Part shown: piece after piece, positions 41,660 to 49,589 of the stretch
How positions within the stretch are numbered: position 1 is the stretch's first letter
How the letters are laid out: every line of letters begins with the position of its first letter
Origin: JACPLA01 sp964602055
GTDB lineage: Bacteria > Bacteroidota > Ignavibacteria > UBA10030
Assembly: GCA_964602055.1 (NCBI GenBank)
Contig: CAZRPU010000002.1
Location: 1-64,000 of the forward strand
Direction: 5' to 3'
Length of the DNA: 64,000 nucleotides
Notes under the pieces: generated by a model
The model's database searches: none
Seen by the model: only the letters and a program-made list of their open reading frames with translations
What the model was told of the DNA's origin: nothing
Translations under genes and position numbers: made by a program

Positions 41660-42526
41660 ATGACCAGTTTCATGTTCATTGTGCCCATCCTCCTCGCGGT
41701 GACATCCGCCCGCGTGCAGCACACCATCGGAGAGAGGGCAGAATCGATTCTTGCCGACAGCGTGCAGGCGGAGAATGACAAGCATCTCCAAGCCCTCAAA
41801 ACCCTCATTGCCGGCAAGGAAGAACTTCCGGCGTCGGAAGTTTTCAAAAACATTTCCATCATGAAAAATTCCACGGCGGGCCGCCTGCTGAATGTTATGA
41901 ATTTCGGCTTCAGCCGGTCCCTCGGCGTATCATGCGCTCATTGCCACACCCCGGGAAAATGGGAAAGCGATGACAAGCCAGCGAAGCGGACCGCGCGCGC
42001 AATGTCAGGGATGGTTTCCACCATCAACCGATCGTATCTCCGTTCCATCGGAGACATCAAGAGTGAGAATCCCATCGTGAATTGCACCACCTGCCATCGG
42101 GGAAAGAGGGAGCCGGGGCTTGAAGGATTTGTTGCCGCCGATTCGGCAGTTCAGAAGGAAAAAGTGGAATTGGTTGCCGAGGCCAAACGCCTCATCGAAG
42201 GACGCGAAAGTGAACCCGCAGGAACGGTGTTCAAGAATGTGATGATTTTCAAGGAAATGAACGCACAGAGGCTTATCACGATCATGGAAAGGGGTTACAG
42301 CCGTGCGCTCGGGGTCAGTTGCACACATTGCCATGTGCGCGGAAAATGGGAAAGCGACGAAAAGCCGGCAAAGCGGATAGCGCGGAGCATGGCAGGAATG
42401 GCTTCCACCATAATAGAGAAAGAACTGAAAACCATCGAGAGCCTGGATGAGAAATCTCCTGTGGTCAATTGCTCGACCTGCCATCGGGGACAAATGAAGC
42501 CCGCCCTCGAGCTCCGCGCAAACTGA
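41660..42526 (+). CDS. tandem-duplicated tetraheme cytochrome c (CytoC_RC-like)
   Basis: A 288-residue exported cytochrome with a weak signal peptide (FMFIVPILLAVTSA). Four heme motifs: CAHCH (92-96), CTTCH (142-146), CTHCH (221-225), CSTCH (271-275). The protein is two copies of one two-heme unit, offset by 129 residues, each with a VFKN segment, a helix carrying a possible axial Met (Met80, Met209), GVSCxHCH, GKWESD, KPAKR and NCxTCHRG. This matches the fold of the photosynthetic reaction-centre cytochrome subunit family, but there are no photosynthesis genes here. AAAGGAG stands before the ATG. A role in periplasmic electron transfer is likely. Confidence 0.88.
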   Translation: MTSFMFIVPILLAVTSARVQHTIGERAESILADSVQAENDKHLQALKTLIAGKEELPASEVFKNISIMKNSTAGRLLNVMNFGFSRSLGVSCAHCHTPGKWESDDKPAKRTARAMSGMVSTINRSYLRSIGDIKSENPIVNCTTCHRGKREPGLEGFVAADSAVQKEKVELVAEAKRLIEGRESEPAGTVFKNVMIFKEMNAQRLITIMERGYSRALGVSCTHCHVRGKWESDEKPAKRIARSMAGMASTIIEKELKTIESLDEKSPVVNCSTCHRGQMKPALELRAN

Positions 42527-42579
42527 GACAGCCGGCGTCTCATTTGGAGAATCAGGATCACCAACGCAGGAAATTCCAG

Positions 42580-42608
42580 TTGTTTATGAGTTTCTTCCTC
42601 GATAGCTT
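42580..42608 (+). promoter_or_regulatory. promoter for the lone receiver gene
   Basis: TTGTTT (42580-42585), a 17-base spacer and TAGCTT (42603-42608), with the ATG at 42636. Confidence 0.4.
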
Positions 42609-42635
42609 AGGGCACGCACTTAAGGCCTGCCCCCT

Positions 42636-43022
42636 ATGGAAGAAAAAAGAAAAGTCGTTCTCATCGTGGACGACGAAGAAACCGTACTTCTCGTGTTCAA
42701 GAACCACCTCACTGCAGCGGGTTATGATGTTCAGACGGCTTCATCGGGCAAGGGGGCGCTCGCCCTCATGGAACAACACCCGCCTGATCTGGTCTTGCTT
42801 GACGTCATGATGCCCGACATGAACGGATTCGCCGTGTGCAGGGCGATTCGTGAAAAACCTGATTGGAAAAAGCTGCCCGTTATCATGGTGACCGGTTTAC
42901 ACGGCAAGGCCGACTCCGACGAAGCCCGACAAAGCGGTGCCAGCGACTTCCTCTCCAAACCGGTCGACTACGATGAACTTGTGAAGAGAATCAGGAAGTT
43001 TATCGGCTCCCCGTTCAAATAG
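42636..43022 (+). CDS. single-domain response regulator
   Basis: A 128-residue receiver domain without an output domain. Asp12-Asp13, phospho-acceptor Asp56 (LVLLDVMMPDMNG), Thr in MVTGLHG and Lys in LSKPVDY are present, so it should be phosphorylated normally. No kinase is adjacent; it lies between the cytochrome gene and a convergent lipoprotein gene. Stand-alone receivers act as phosphorelay intermediates or by protein contact. Confidence 0.93.
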   Translation: MEEKRKVVLIVDDEETVLLVFKNHLTAAGYDVQTASSGKGALALMEQHPPDLVLLDVMMPDMNGFAVCRAIREKPDWKKLPVIMVTGLHGKADSDEARQSGASDFLSKPVDYDELVKRIRKFIGSPFK

Positions 43023-43090
43023 AAAAGAATCTGTTTCTTCGTCCTTCTCTCCTTTTCGTTCTTCGTCTTCATTTCACGCTTTCTTCCCTC

Positions 43091-44119
43091 TTACGTCGCA
43101 CGCCTTTTCCCTGCAATCAGCAAAATGCCTCCCACCACCAACAGGGCTGCGGTCAAAACGATGGCCCACCAGTTAACAGCTCGTGAAGTCACCCTCATCT
43201 CAAAATCGGTGAAATAGGCTATTTGTATGAAATCGGAGAACTTCGCTGTATTTCCTTCGATCGATCGCGCGTTGGTCTCGGTGATGATCCCGGGCATTGC
43301 AACATTTGAGGAATACGTGTTGGCCGTGATCGAACCGCGGAATTCCAGTTGCTGGGTCAGCTCACCAAAACCACTGCTGTTCACCGAACGTATTGCCGGC
43401 ACGAGGCGCGTTCTGAGAATTTTTGCGAAAAGAACATCGAGTGTATCGAACGAGCTTTGTTGAATGGGCGCCAGGGAGGCTTTCAGGAGATCACCCTTGC
43501 GTGACAGAATGGATTGCACCGGCAGGGACGGGTTGGAGAGTTCTTTGGCGCCCGCGACAAAAGCCGCAAAATACGCCTCGAAGATATTCCGGGCATCCCA
43601 TTCTTCGAACCGCTCAGCGAAATCATGAAGAGCCAAGCTGTCCCCGGTCGAACTGAATTTCTTTTCATTTAGCTCGTGTTTGATGGCGGCTTCGAGTTCT
43701 GCCAGGGAGACATAATCGGTCAGAGGCACATTGTCAAAGGGACACCAGCGCCTGTACGTTTCGGTGTAGCGATAGTCTGTTACAAACCACCAGAAAGTCC
43801 TTTCGAACTCGACTGACAGGGGGAGAGTCTTAAGAGGAAGCGCCGCAATCCCTTCGTTGAGCGATCGGGCGTCTGAAAAGGTCTTCGACGCAGAAAACTC
43901 GTACTTCTTTTCCTCCGCCTTGCGGATGGATGATTTCCAGGACGAGTCGACGGTGAGCGGATAATCTCCCCGGTACACCCTTGCCGAATCCCCTTTCATC
44001 GAAATGGTCCTGGTCAACGAACCGTCGGGGTGTACCTGTGTCGTCGTTTCAACATCCAGACATCCCGAAGCCCCGAGCCCAAAAACAATGAGAATCACGA
44101 TGCCGGCGAGTTGTTTCAT
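43091..44119 (-). CDS. lipoprotein of unknown function, third gene of an ECF operon
   Basis: A 342-residue predicted lipoprotein with the lipobox LGASGC (Cys20). The mature region starts LDVETTTQVHPDGSLTRTI, a pattern seen in lipoproteins of unknown function, and the protein ends with one membrane helix (about 318-338, WWAIVLTAALLVVGGILLI) and a basic tail. It would thus span from a lipidated N-terminus to a C-terminal anchor. It overlaps the anti-sigma gene as ATGA, so it is translationally coupled to the sigma/anti-sigma pair and may report on or respond to envelope stress. Confidence 0.7.
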   Translation of the reverse strand: MKQLAGIVILIVFGLGASGCLDVETTTQVHPDGSLTRTISMKGDSARVYRGDYPLTVDSSWKSSIRKAEEKKYEFSASKTFSDARSLNEGIAALPLKTLPLSVEFERTFWWFVTDYRYTETYRRWCPFDNVPLTDYVSLAELEAAIKHELNEKKFSSTGDSLALHDFAERFEEWDARNIFEAYFAAFVAGAKELSNPSLPVQSILSRKGDLLKASLAPIQQSSFDTLDVLFAKILRTRLVPAIRSVNSSGFGELTQQLEFRGSITANTYSSNVAMPGIITETNARSIEGNTAKFSDFIQIAYFTDFEMRVTSRAVNWWAIVLTAALLVVGGILLIAGKRRAT

Positions 44120-44823
44120 GATCGCTCCTTGGAAGAGATGGTTACATTCACCTGAGTCGAGTTCTGAAGAGTCTCGACAATTTTTTCGATTCCCCTCCGG
44201 CTGAAATCGTGGGGGGGGAAATTCAACGAACGAAACATTGTTTTTTCCAGGATTTCCAACACGGGTTGGATGGCGTTGCGATCAATCTCAATAAGGCCGT
44301 TCCTCTCTTCAGCTCCTTTCTCCTGTAAGAGAGCGCTGAGTTGTGGAGAAGGAGCCAAAGTATGAACGAGCTTCGAAGGGACCGAATACTTCACTTGAAC
44401 GCCCCCCCGACTGCTTCTTCGCCCGTCCATTGCTGCTTCAAGCGACCGGAGAGCAGCGGCTGTCGAAAGCTGCTGCGATACAAAGAGTCCAACGGCAGCA
44501 AAAACAAGCGCCACGTAGCCGAGTTTGACCCATCGGGAAGAAACGAAATCCAGTATTCTCTGCGATACACGCGGCCTTCCGGCTCGTTGCACCTGCAAGC
44601 CAATCGCGTTCAGAATACCCGTCGTGAGAGCTTCCGGATCAGACAGGACCGGCTTGTGCGACCGGAGTGCCGTCAGGTTCGCGCCTATCATTGCCGCCTC
44701 TTGTGCGAAAGCGGCGCACGCCATGCAGTCCTTCAGATGCTGCCGCAGCCTTCGCCCCTCCTCCGCCGTGCGCTCCCCCCGGCCGAGCTGCAGAATCAAT
44801 TCACGCGATTCTTCGCACGTCAT
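44116..44823 (-). CDS. anti-sigma factor with zf-HC2 domain
   Basis: A 235-residue anti-sigma protein. The zinc motif Hx3Cx2C (His29, Cys33, Cys36) is at exactly the same positions as in the anti-sigma factor at 14128. One transmembrane helix (LGYVALVFAAVGLFVSQQL) follows at about 110-130, then a periplasmic domain of about 100 residues without HEAT repeats. ATG 44823 lies four bases after the sigma factor's stop. An upstream in-frame ATG (44883) is inside that gene and is not used. Confidence 0.85.
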   Translation of the reverse strand: MTCEESRELILQLGRGERTAEEGRRLRQHLKDCMACAAFAQEAAMIGANLTALRSHKPVLSDPEALTTGILNAIGLQVQRAGRPRVSQRILDFVSSRWVKLGYVALVFAAVGLFVSQQLSTAAALRSLEAAMDGRRSSRGGVQVKYSVPSKLVHTLAPSPQLSALLQEKGAEERNGLIEIDRNAIQPVLEILEKTMFRSLNFPPHDFSRRGIEKIVETLQNSTQVNVTISSKERS

Positions 44824-44827
44824 GGCG

Positions 44828-45430
44828 TTACTCCTCCACGTACCGATGGTTGACAAGAATCTTGACCATGCGTTTGCGCGCATGATGCAGGTTGGTTTTC
44901 ACACTGCCGGCCGATAATCTGGTTATTTCGACAACTTCCTCGATTGAACAATCCTGGAGATCTCTCAAGACGAATACGAGCCTTTGGGTGGGAGGAAGTC
45001 CGTCTGTCAGTCCCCGTATTGCTTCCGCGAGCTCGCTGTTCGAGTGTACCGATTCGATGTCGATTGGATCTGCCGGATCGTCCAGACCGCTGTCCTTCAC
45101 CGGGATCAGGAAGGCCAGCCTGCGTTTCCTTGACCGGAGAATATCAAGGCTGACATGAGACACAATGGTGTAAAGCCATGTCGTGAATTTCCTCTTTGGA
45201 TCGAAGTCGACAAGGTGCCGCCACACCCTCACAAAAGCTTCCTGCACCGCATCCAGCGCATCCTGTTCATCGGTGAGCAGTCGAAAAGCCAAAGCATAGG
45301 CGTATGCTTGTGTTGCCCTGACGAGGGCTGCAAAAGCAGACATATCGCCTCTGCGGGCAGCTTCGGACAAGCTTGCAAGATCACTTTCAGAAAGTGCTTT
45401 CGTTCGAGGAGACTTCATGCCTTTCATCAT
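44828..45430 (-). CDS. ECF RNA polymerase sigma factor
   Basis: A 200-residue alternative sigma factor. Region 2 shows LTDEQDALDAVQEAFVRVWRHL and FTTWLYTIVSHVSLDILRSR, region 4 LPPTQRLVFVLRDLQDCSIEEV and LSAGSVKTNLHHARKRM. It heads a three-gene operon with its anti-sigma factor and a lipoprotein. Three Met codons are near the start (45430, 45427, 45418); the short distance to the promoter makes the later ones possible. Confidence 0.92.
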   Translation of the reverse strand: MMKGMKSPRTKALSESDLASLSEAARRGDMSAFAALVRATQAYAYALAFRLLTDEQDALDAVQEAFVRVWRHLVDFDPKRKFTTWLYTIVSHVSLDILRSRKRRLAFLIPVKDSGLDDPADPIDIESVHSNSELAEAIRGLTDGLPPTQRLVFVLRDLQDCSIEEVVEITRLSAGSVKTNLHHARKRMVKILVNHRYVEE

Positions 45431-45445
45431 GATACGTTTGAAATG

Positions 45446-45475
45446 AAGGTAGGTTAAAAAAGGTCAGCGTAGCAA
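45446..45475 (-). promoter_or_regulatory. possible promoter for the second ECF operon
   Basis: On the minus strand TTGCTA (45475-45470), an 18-base spacer and TACCTT (45451-45446). It is weaker than the others and an ECF-type promoter could overlap it. Confidence 0.35.
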
Positions 45476-45576
45476 CTCCATGCATCCGCCTTTTTGGCGG
45501 GAGGCGGCGATATTCCTGCATGCCTGTTGAATACCATCGATTGAGGATGGCGGCCGAAATGACAGATTGGCCGATC

Positions 45577-45605
45577 TTGACATTCCCGAGAGCATTCTCT
45601 ACCTT
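45577..45605 (+). promoter_or_regulatory. promoter for the DUF4440 lipoprotein
   Basis: TTGACA (45577-45582), a 17-base spacer and TACCTT (45600-45605), 38 bases before the ATG at 45643. A small perfect hairpin CCGCC-TTTTT-GGCGG (45486-45500) lies between the two divergent promoters. Confidence 0.5.
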
Positions 45606-45642
45606 CGGTGCACCAACTTTCCAACCATCCCCAGGAGGCGCT

Positions 45643-46161
45643 ATGAAACTTTTTGCACGAGGTATGATGCTTCTTATTCCCCTGTTTTTGGTGTCATGCA
45701 TGCAGCCGCAGGCAGACACCGCCGGTTTGAAGAAAACGATCGACGAATTCAACGCCGCGTCGATAGAAGCAATGACAACCAACAACTCGGCGAAGGTAGC
45801 TCCGTTTTACGCCGAGGATGCCGTCTCCATGCCTCCCAATGAAGGCCCGGTCAAAGGGAGAGAGAACATCATGGCCTGGATGAAAAAGATGGGCGACATG
45901 GGAGTCAAAATCAAGACCGCGAAGTTCTCAACCGTCGAGAGTGACGCCGCGGGAAATGTTGGCTACGAAGTCGGAGAATATGAGATGACCATGGAAATGG
46001 CTCCGATGGGCGAAATGGCCGACAACGGAAAGTACCTGGCAATCTTTAAAAAGCAGCAGGATGGCTCCTGGAAGGTGCACGCAGAAATGTGGAACAGCAG
46101 CAAACCGATGCCCTCCATGGAAATGCCGATGGACAACAAGAAACCAAGCAAGAAGAAGTAA
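45643..46161 (+). CDS. DUF4440 lipoprotein
   Basis: A 172-residue predicted lipoprotein (lipobox FLVSC, in MMLLIPLFLVSCMQPQ) with an NTF2-like DUF4440 domain: LKKTIDEFNAASIEAMTTNN, FYAEDAVSMPPNEGPVKG, then QDGSWKVHAEMWNS. The C-terminus is Met-, Pro- and Lys-rich (the last 20 or so residues), which might bind metal. The ATG at 45643 has a strong AGGAGG. The gene is followed by an intrinsic terminator. A second DUF4440-type gene is at 39933. Confidence 0.85.
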   Translation: MKLFARGMMLLIPLFLVSCMQPQADTAGLKKTIDEFNAASIEAMTTNNSAKVAPFYAEDAVSMPPNEGPVKGRENIMAWMKKMGDMGVKIKTAKFSTVESDAAGNVGYEVGEYEMTMEMAPMGEMADNGKYLAIFKKQQDGSWKVHAEMWNSSKPMPSMEMPMDNKKPSKKK

Positions 46162-46180
46162 AGAGACTGTATGGTTCAAC

Positions 46181-46216
46181 ATCCCCATCTGAATTGAAAG
46201 CAGATGGGGATTTTTA
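46181..46216 (+). terminator. intrinsic terminator
   Basis: Perfect stem TCCCCATCTG (46182-46191) with CAGATGGGGA (46201-46210), a nine-base loop and then TTTTTA. It follows the DUF4440 lipoprotein gene by about 20 bases. Confidence 0.9.
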
Positions 46217-46249
46217 TTGCGGTACTATCCGATTTCGCCTCAGGAACAT

Positions 46250-47587
46250 ATGAGACCCTTGCAGATCTTTCTCATCTCAACGCTGATGGCCGGTTCTCCA
46301 ACCATTGCTCAGGAACGGCCGGTCACCGCCGCGGCGGTGAAGAAAGAATTCCTTCACGCGTGGAACGCGTACAAGTTGTACGCATGGGGCCATGACGCTC
46401 TGAAGCCGCTCAGCAAGAAGCCTCACAACTGGCATGCGGTTTCGCTCCTCATGACTCCCGTGGACGCATTCGATACCATGGTTCTCATGGGGCTCCGCGA
46501 CGAGGCAGCGGAAGCAAAACGACTTATCCTTGACAGCCTTTCATTCGACCGCGACATCGAGGTTCAGGCATTTGAGATCACGATTCGACTCCTCGCCGGA
46601 CTGCTGTCTGCGTATCAGTTGGATGGCGACCCTCGATTTCTCGCATTGGCCGAAGATCTCGGGAAGCGCCTGCTGCCCATCTACAACTCGGCGAGCGGCA
46701 TCCCCTTCCGCTACGTCAACCTCCGGTCAGGCGTAACCCGCGACTCGATCAATAACCCTGCCGAGATTGGCACAGCATTGCTGGAATTCGGGACGCTGAG
46801 CAAACTCACGGGCAATTCCATCTATTACGAAAAAGCTAAACGTGCTGTCGTACAGCTCTTCAACAGAAGGTCACCCCTGGGCCTTGTTGGAACGTGGATC
46901 AACGGCAATACGGGAGAATGGACGAATCGGTCCAGCCATATCAGCGGAGCCATCGATTCATACTACGAATACCTGATAAAATCGTGGCTCCTCTTTGGGG
47001 ACGAGGAGTGCAAAGCGATGTGGGACAGCAGTATCGTGCCAGTCCACACATATCTTGCCGATACCTCCACCGGTTCGTTGTGGTATGGCCATGTGGATAT
47101 GAACACGGGCAAAAGGACCGCGACGCTTTTCGGTTCTCTCGATGCGTTCTTCCCCGCCGTGCTTTGCCTGGCAGGAGATCTTGGACGCGCACAACAGCTG
47201 CAGGAATCCTCTTATCGCATGTGGAACCTGCACGGCATCGAACCGGAGACAATCGATTACAGCACCATGACAGCCGTTTCGAAGGAATATTATCTGAGGC
47301 CCGAGATCATCGAGTCTGCGTACTATCTTTACTTTTTCACGGGCGATGAGCGCTACCGGGAAATGGGTGAAACGTTTTTCCGCAATCTGGTCAGATATTG
47401 CCGCACGGAGGCCGGGTATGCTCATTTGAAGGATGTCACCACAAAGGAACAAGCGGATGCCATGGAGAGCTTTTTCTTTGCAGAGACATTGAAATACCTG
47501 TATTTGTTGTTTGCCCCGCGTGAGACGCTTGATCTCCGCGCCTCCGTTCTCACGACCGAAGCACACCCCATCCGAAAAACCTGGTAG
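46250..47587 (+). CDS. glycoside hydrolase family 47 (alpha-mannosidase class I)
   Basis: A 445-residue exported protein. A signal peptide (LQIFLISTLMAGSPTIAQ) is followed by an (alpha/alpha)7-barrel of GH47: AWNAYKLYAWGHDALKPLS, MTPVDAFDTMVLMGL, NPAEIGTALLEFGTLSKLTG and HISGAIDSYYEYLIKSW. The C-terminal LTTEAHPIRKTW carries the conserved Thr that holds the calcium in this family. GH47 enzymes remove alpha-1,2-linked mannose and are far better known from eukaryotic N-glycan processing; bacterial members exist. Start at ATG 46250 begins the signal peptide; a TTG at 46217 is less likely. Confidence 0.87.
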   Translation: MRPLQIFLISTLMAGSPTIAQERPVTAAAVKKEFLHAWNAYKLYAWGHDALKPLSKKPHNWHAVSLLMTPVDAFDTMVLMGLRDEAAEAKRLILDSLSFDRDIEVQAFEITIRLLAGLLSAYQLDGDPRFLALAEDLGKRLLPIYNSASGIPFRYVNLRSGVTRDSINNPAEIGTALLEFGTLSKLTGNSIYYEKAKRAVVQLFNRRSPLGLVGTWINGNTGEWTNRSSHISGAIDSYYEYLIKSWLLFGDEECKAMWDSSIVPVHTYLADTSTGSLWYGHVDMNTGKRTATLFGSLDAFFPAVLCLAGDLGRAQQLQESSYRMWNLHGIEPETIDYSTMTAVSKEYYLRPEIIESAYYLYFFTGDERYREMGETFFRNLVRYCRTEAGYAHLKDVTTKEQADAMESFFFAETLKYLYLLFAPRETLDLRASVLTTEAHPIRKTW

Positions 47588-47725
47588 TCCCCTTCCCCTT
47601 TTTCGGTTTTCTTCCTACATTTTCCATGTGATGACCTCCCTCAGAGATGTGCCCGCGAAGGTCAATATGAATCCAGGGAACAAGAACGGGAAATTACCCG
47701 CTTGTTTCCCGATCGGAACAGGATT

Positions 47726-48601
47726 GTGACAGCTCGATCGAACCTCCGATCATCGCTCCGTCTCCTCCCTGAGACTCCGGGCGTGTACCTGTTCTACGGG
47801 GCAGGGGAACAGCTGCTCTACGTGGGAAAAAGCAAAACACTTCGCAGCCGCATCCGTGCTCATTTCTCATCCTCAACCGAACGATGGCTTTGCAGAAGAA
47901 TCAAGCGGATCGAAATACAACAAACGCCGGGCGAGCTCGGAGCTCTCCTCCTCGAATCCAAGCTCATCAAGGAAATGCGGCCGCTCCATAATGTTGCCTC
48001 CAGGCGGCGGCGCAGAATCGTTCTTGCGCGCCGAATAACGGTTCGAGGCGGCTACACGGGCGTGGCGCTCGAATCGGTCGACCGAATTTCACCGGCGGAT
48101 GCCGGAATGATCCTGGGAATCTTCAAACACACAACGCAGGCAAAGGAATATCTCGCGTCCATTGCCCGGTCACACCGCCTGTGTCCGAAGCTTCTGCGCA
48201 TCGAGCAGTCACGCGGACATTGTTTTTCCTACCACCTTGGCCGATGCGACGGCGCCTGCGCAGGCGAGGTGAATCCCGAAGAGTACAACCGGCGCCTTGA
48301 GTCGGCATTCGATGAACGGAGGATCAAGGCCTGGCCTTTCGAGGGAAGCGTCATTGTGGAAGAACAATCGGCCTCCGACGGCGAGCGGGAATTGTTCCTG
48401 ATCGACAACTGGTGTCTGCTCGCAAGTTCCCGGATTCGCGAAAACCGGAAAACGACGAGCGTGTACGATGCACATCGCTTCGATTATGACAGCTACAAGA
48501 TCCTCTACGCATTCCTCTCGGATCGGGAAAGTGGCCCCGGAATAAAAATCGTTGCCGGCGATCCGAACGCGCTGAGCCTCTTTCTGGCGGGATCAACGTA
48601 A
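47726..48601 (+). CDS. GIY-YIG nuclease, UvrC N-terminal/Cho-like
   Basis: A DNA-repair-type nuclease of about 291 residues. The GIY-YIG domain reads LPETPGVYLFYGAGEQLLYVGKSKTLRSR with the later Glu in LESKLIKEMRPLHN. A cysteine cluster follows (CPKLLRIEQSRGHC, GRCDGACAGEV) like the one that holds an iron-sulfur cluster in UvrC. The UVR and RNase H-like C-terminal domains of UvrC are absent, so it resembles Cho or the nuclease half fused to DnaQ in other species. The start is uncertain: GTG 47726 is preferred, TTG 47702 possible. Confidence 0.8.
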   Translation: MTARSNLRSSLRLLPETPGVYLFYGAGEQLLYVGKSKTLRSRIRAHFSSSTERWLCRRIKRIEIQQTPGELGALLLESKLIKEMRPLHNVASRRRRRIVLARRITVRGGYTGVALESVDRISPADAGMILGIFKHTTQAKEYLASIARSHRLCPKLLRIEQSRGHCFSYHLGRCDGACAGEVNPEEYNRRLESAFDERRIKAWPFEGSVIVEEQSASDGERELFLIDNWCLLASSRIRENRKTTSVYDAHRFDYDSYKILYAFLSDRESGPGIKIVAGDPNALSLFLAGST

Positions 48602-48629
48602 GTTGACCAGTTCTCGCATTCGCCACAGG

Positions 48630-48658
48630 TTGCATTTCCCCGACGATTCTTCTATATT
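48630..48658 (+). promoter_or_regulatory. promoter for the ureohydrolase gene
   Basis: TTGCAT (48630-48635), a 17-base spacer and TATATT (48653-48658), with the ATG at 48690. Confidence 0.6.
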
Positions 48659-48689
48659 GCCCGCGATTTTTTTCAGGGAACCCCCCTTC

Positions 48690-49589
48690 ATGACACGCAC
48701 ACTCGACACGAAATCAAATTTCCTTGGGATAGAGAAAGAATTCTCCACCTTCGAAAAATCCCGGATTGTCGTTCTCCCCGTCCCGTATGAATCGACCGTG
48801 AGCTACGGGGGCGGGACGAAGAACGGGCCTGCGGCGATTCTCCGGGCGTCGCATTACGTGGAGTTTTTTGATGAAGAGACGAAAAGAGAGATCCACCGGG
48901 AGCATGGAATCGCCACCCTTCCCCCCTTCAATATCGCAAAGAAAAAGGATGCTGCCGCTGTTCAGGCGATCTTCGATGAGGTGACAAACTTACTCGAGAA
49001 GGGAAAATTCGTCGTCACGCTTGGAGGCGAACACACGATCAGTGCGGCACCCATTGCGGCCCACGCGAAGAAATATCCCGATCTCTCCGTCCTGCAATTC
49101 GATGCCCATTCCGACCTTCGTTCGGAGTATTTGGGCAATAAATACAGCCATGCCAGCGTCATGGCGCGGGTATGCGAATTTCTGGATCCCAAGCGGCTGG
49201 TTCAGGTCGGTATTCGGGCGCAGGCAAAGGAAGAAGCGGAGTTCATTCGCGACAATGCCATCAATACTTTTTACGCACATGAGATTCGAAGCGGCGCACA
49301 CACAAGAGTGCTCCGGTATTGGGATGACGCTGTTATCGAGAAGCTCACACAGCATGTCTACATCACCTTCGATGTTGACGGCCTCGATCCATCCATCATG
49401 CCTTCAACGGGCACTCCCGAGCCTAACGGCCTCTTCTGGGCCGAAGTGATGCAATGTCTCCGCAAAGTTTCTCAAAAGAGAAAGATCGTCGGTTTCGATG
49501 TTGTCGAGCTGGCCCCGATCAAGGGACTGCACCACCCCGACCTCACCGCGGCCAAGCTGGTGATGAAAATTCTGAATTACGCCCTTTGA
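48690..49589 (+). CDS. speB: agmatinase-type ureohydrolase
   Basis: Manganese ureohydrolase of 299 residues, most like agmatinase, which makes putrescine and urea from agmatine. The metal motifs are present: GGEHT, DAHSDLR and DVDGLDPS, followed by TGTPEPNGLFW. The N-terminal VSYGGGTKNGPAAILRAS is also agmatinase-like. Arginase or formimidoylglutamase activity cannot be excluded. The upstream frame extends 29 codons, but ATG 48690 lies just after a strong promoter. The next gene starts by TTG overlap with the stop here. Confidence 0.9.
   Translation: MTRTLDTKSNFLGIEKEFSTFEKSRIVVLPVPYESTVSYGGGTKNGPAAILRASHYVEFFDEETKREIHREHGIATLPPFNIAKKKDAAAVQAIFDEVTNLLEKGKFVVTLGGEHTISAAPIAAHAKKYPDLSVLQFDAHSDLRSEYLGNKYSHASVMARVCEFLDPKRLVQVGIRAQAKEEAEFIRDNAINTFYAHEIRSGAHTRVLRYWDDAVIEKLTQHVYITFDVDGLDPSIMPSTGTPEPNGLFWAEVMQCLRKVSQKRKIVGFDVVELAPIKGLHHPDLTAAKLVMKILNYAL

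Noticed and set aside
41660..42526. Evidence for phototrophy from the reaction-centre-type cytochrome
   Set aside because: No reaction-centre, chlorophyll or carotenoid genes are in the window, and family members occur in non-phototrophs.
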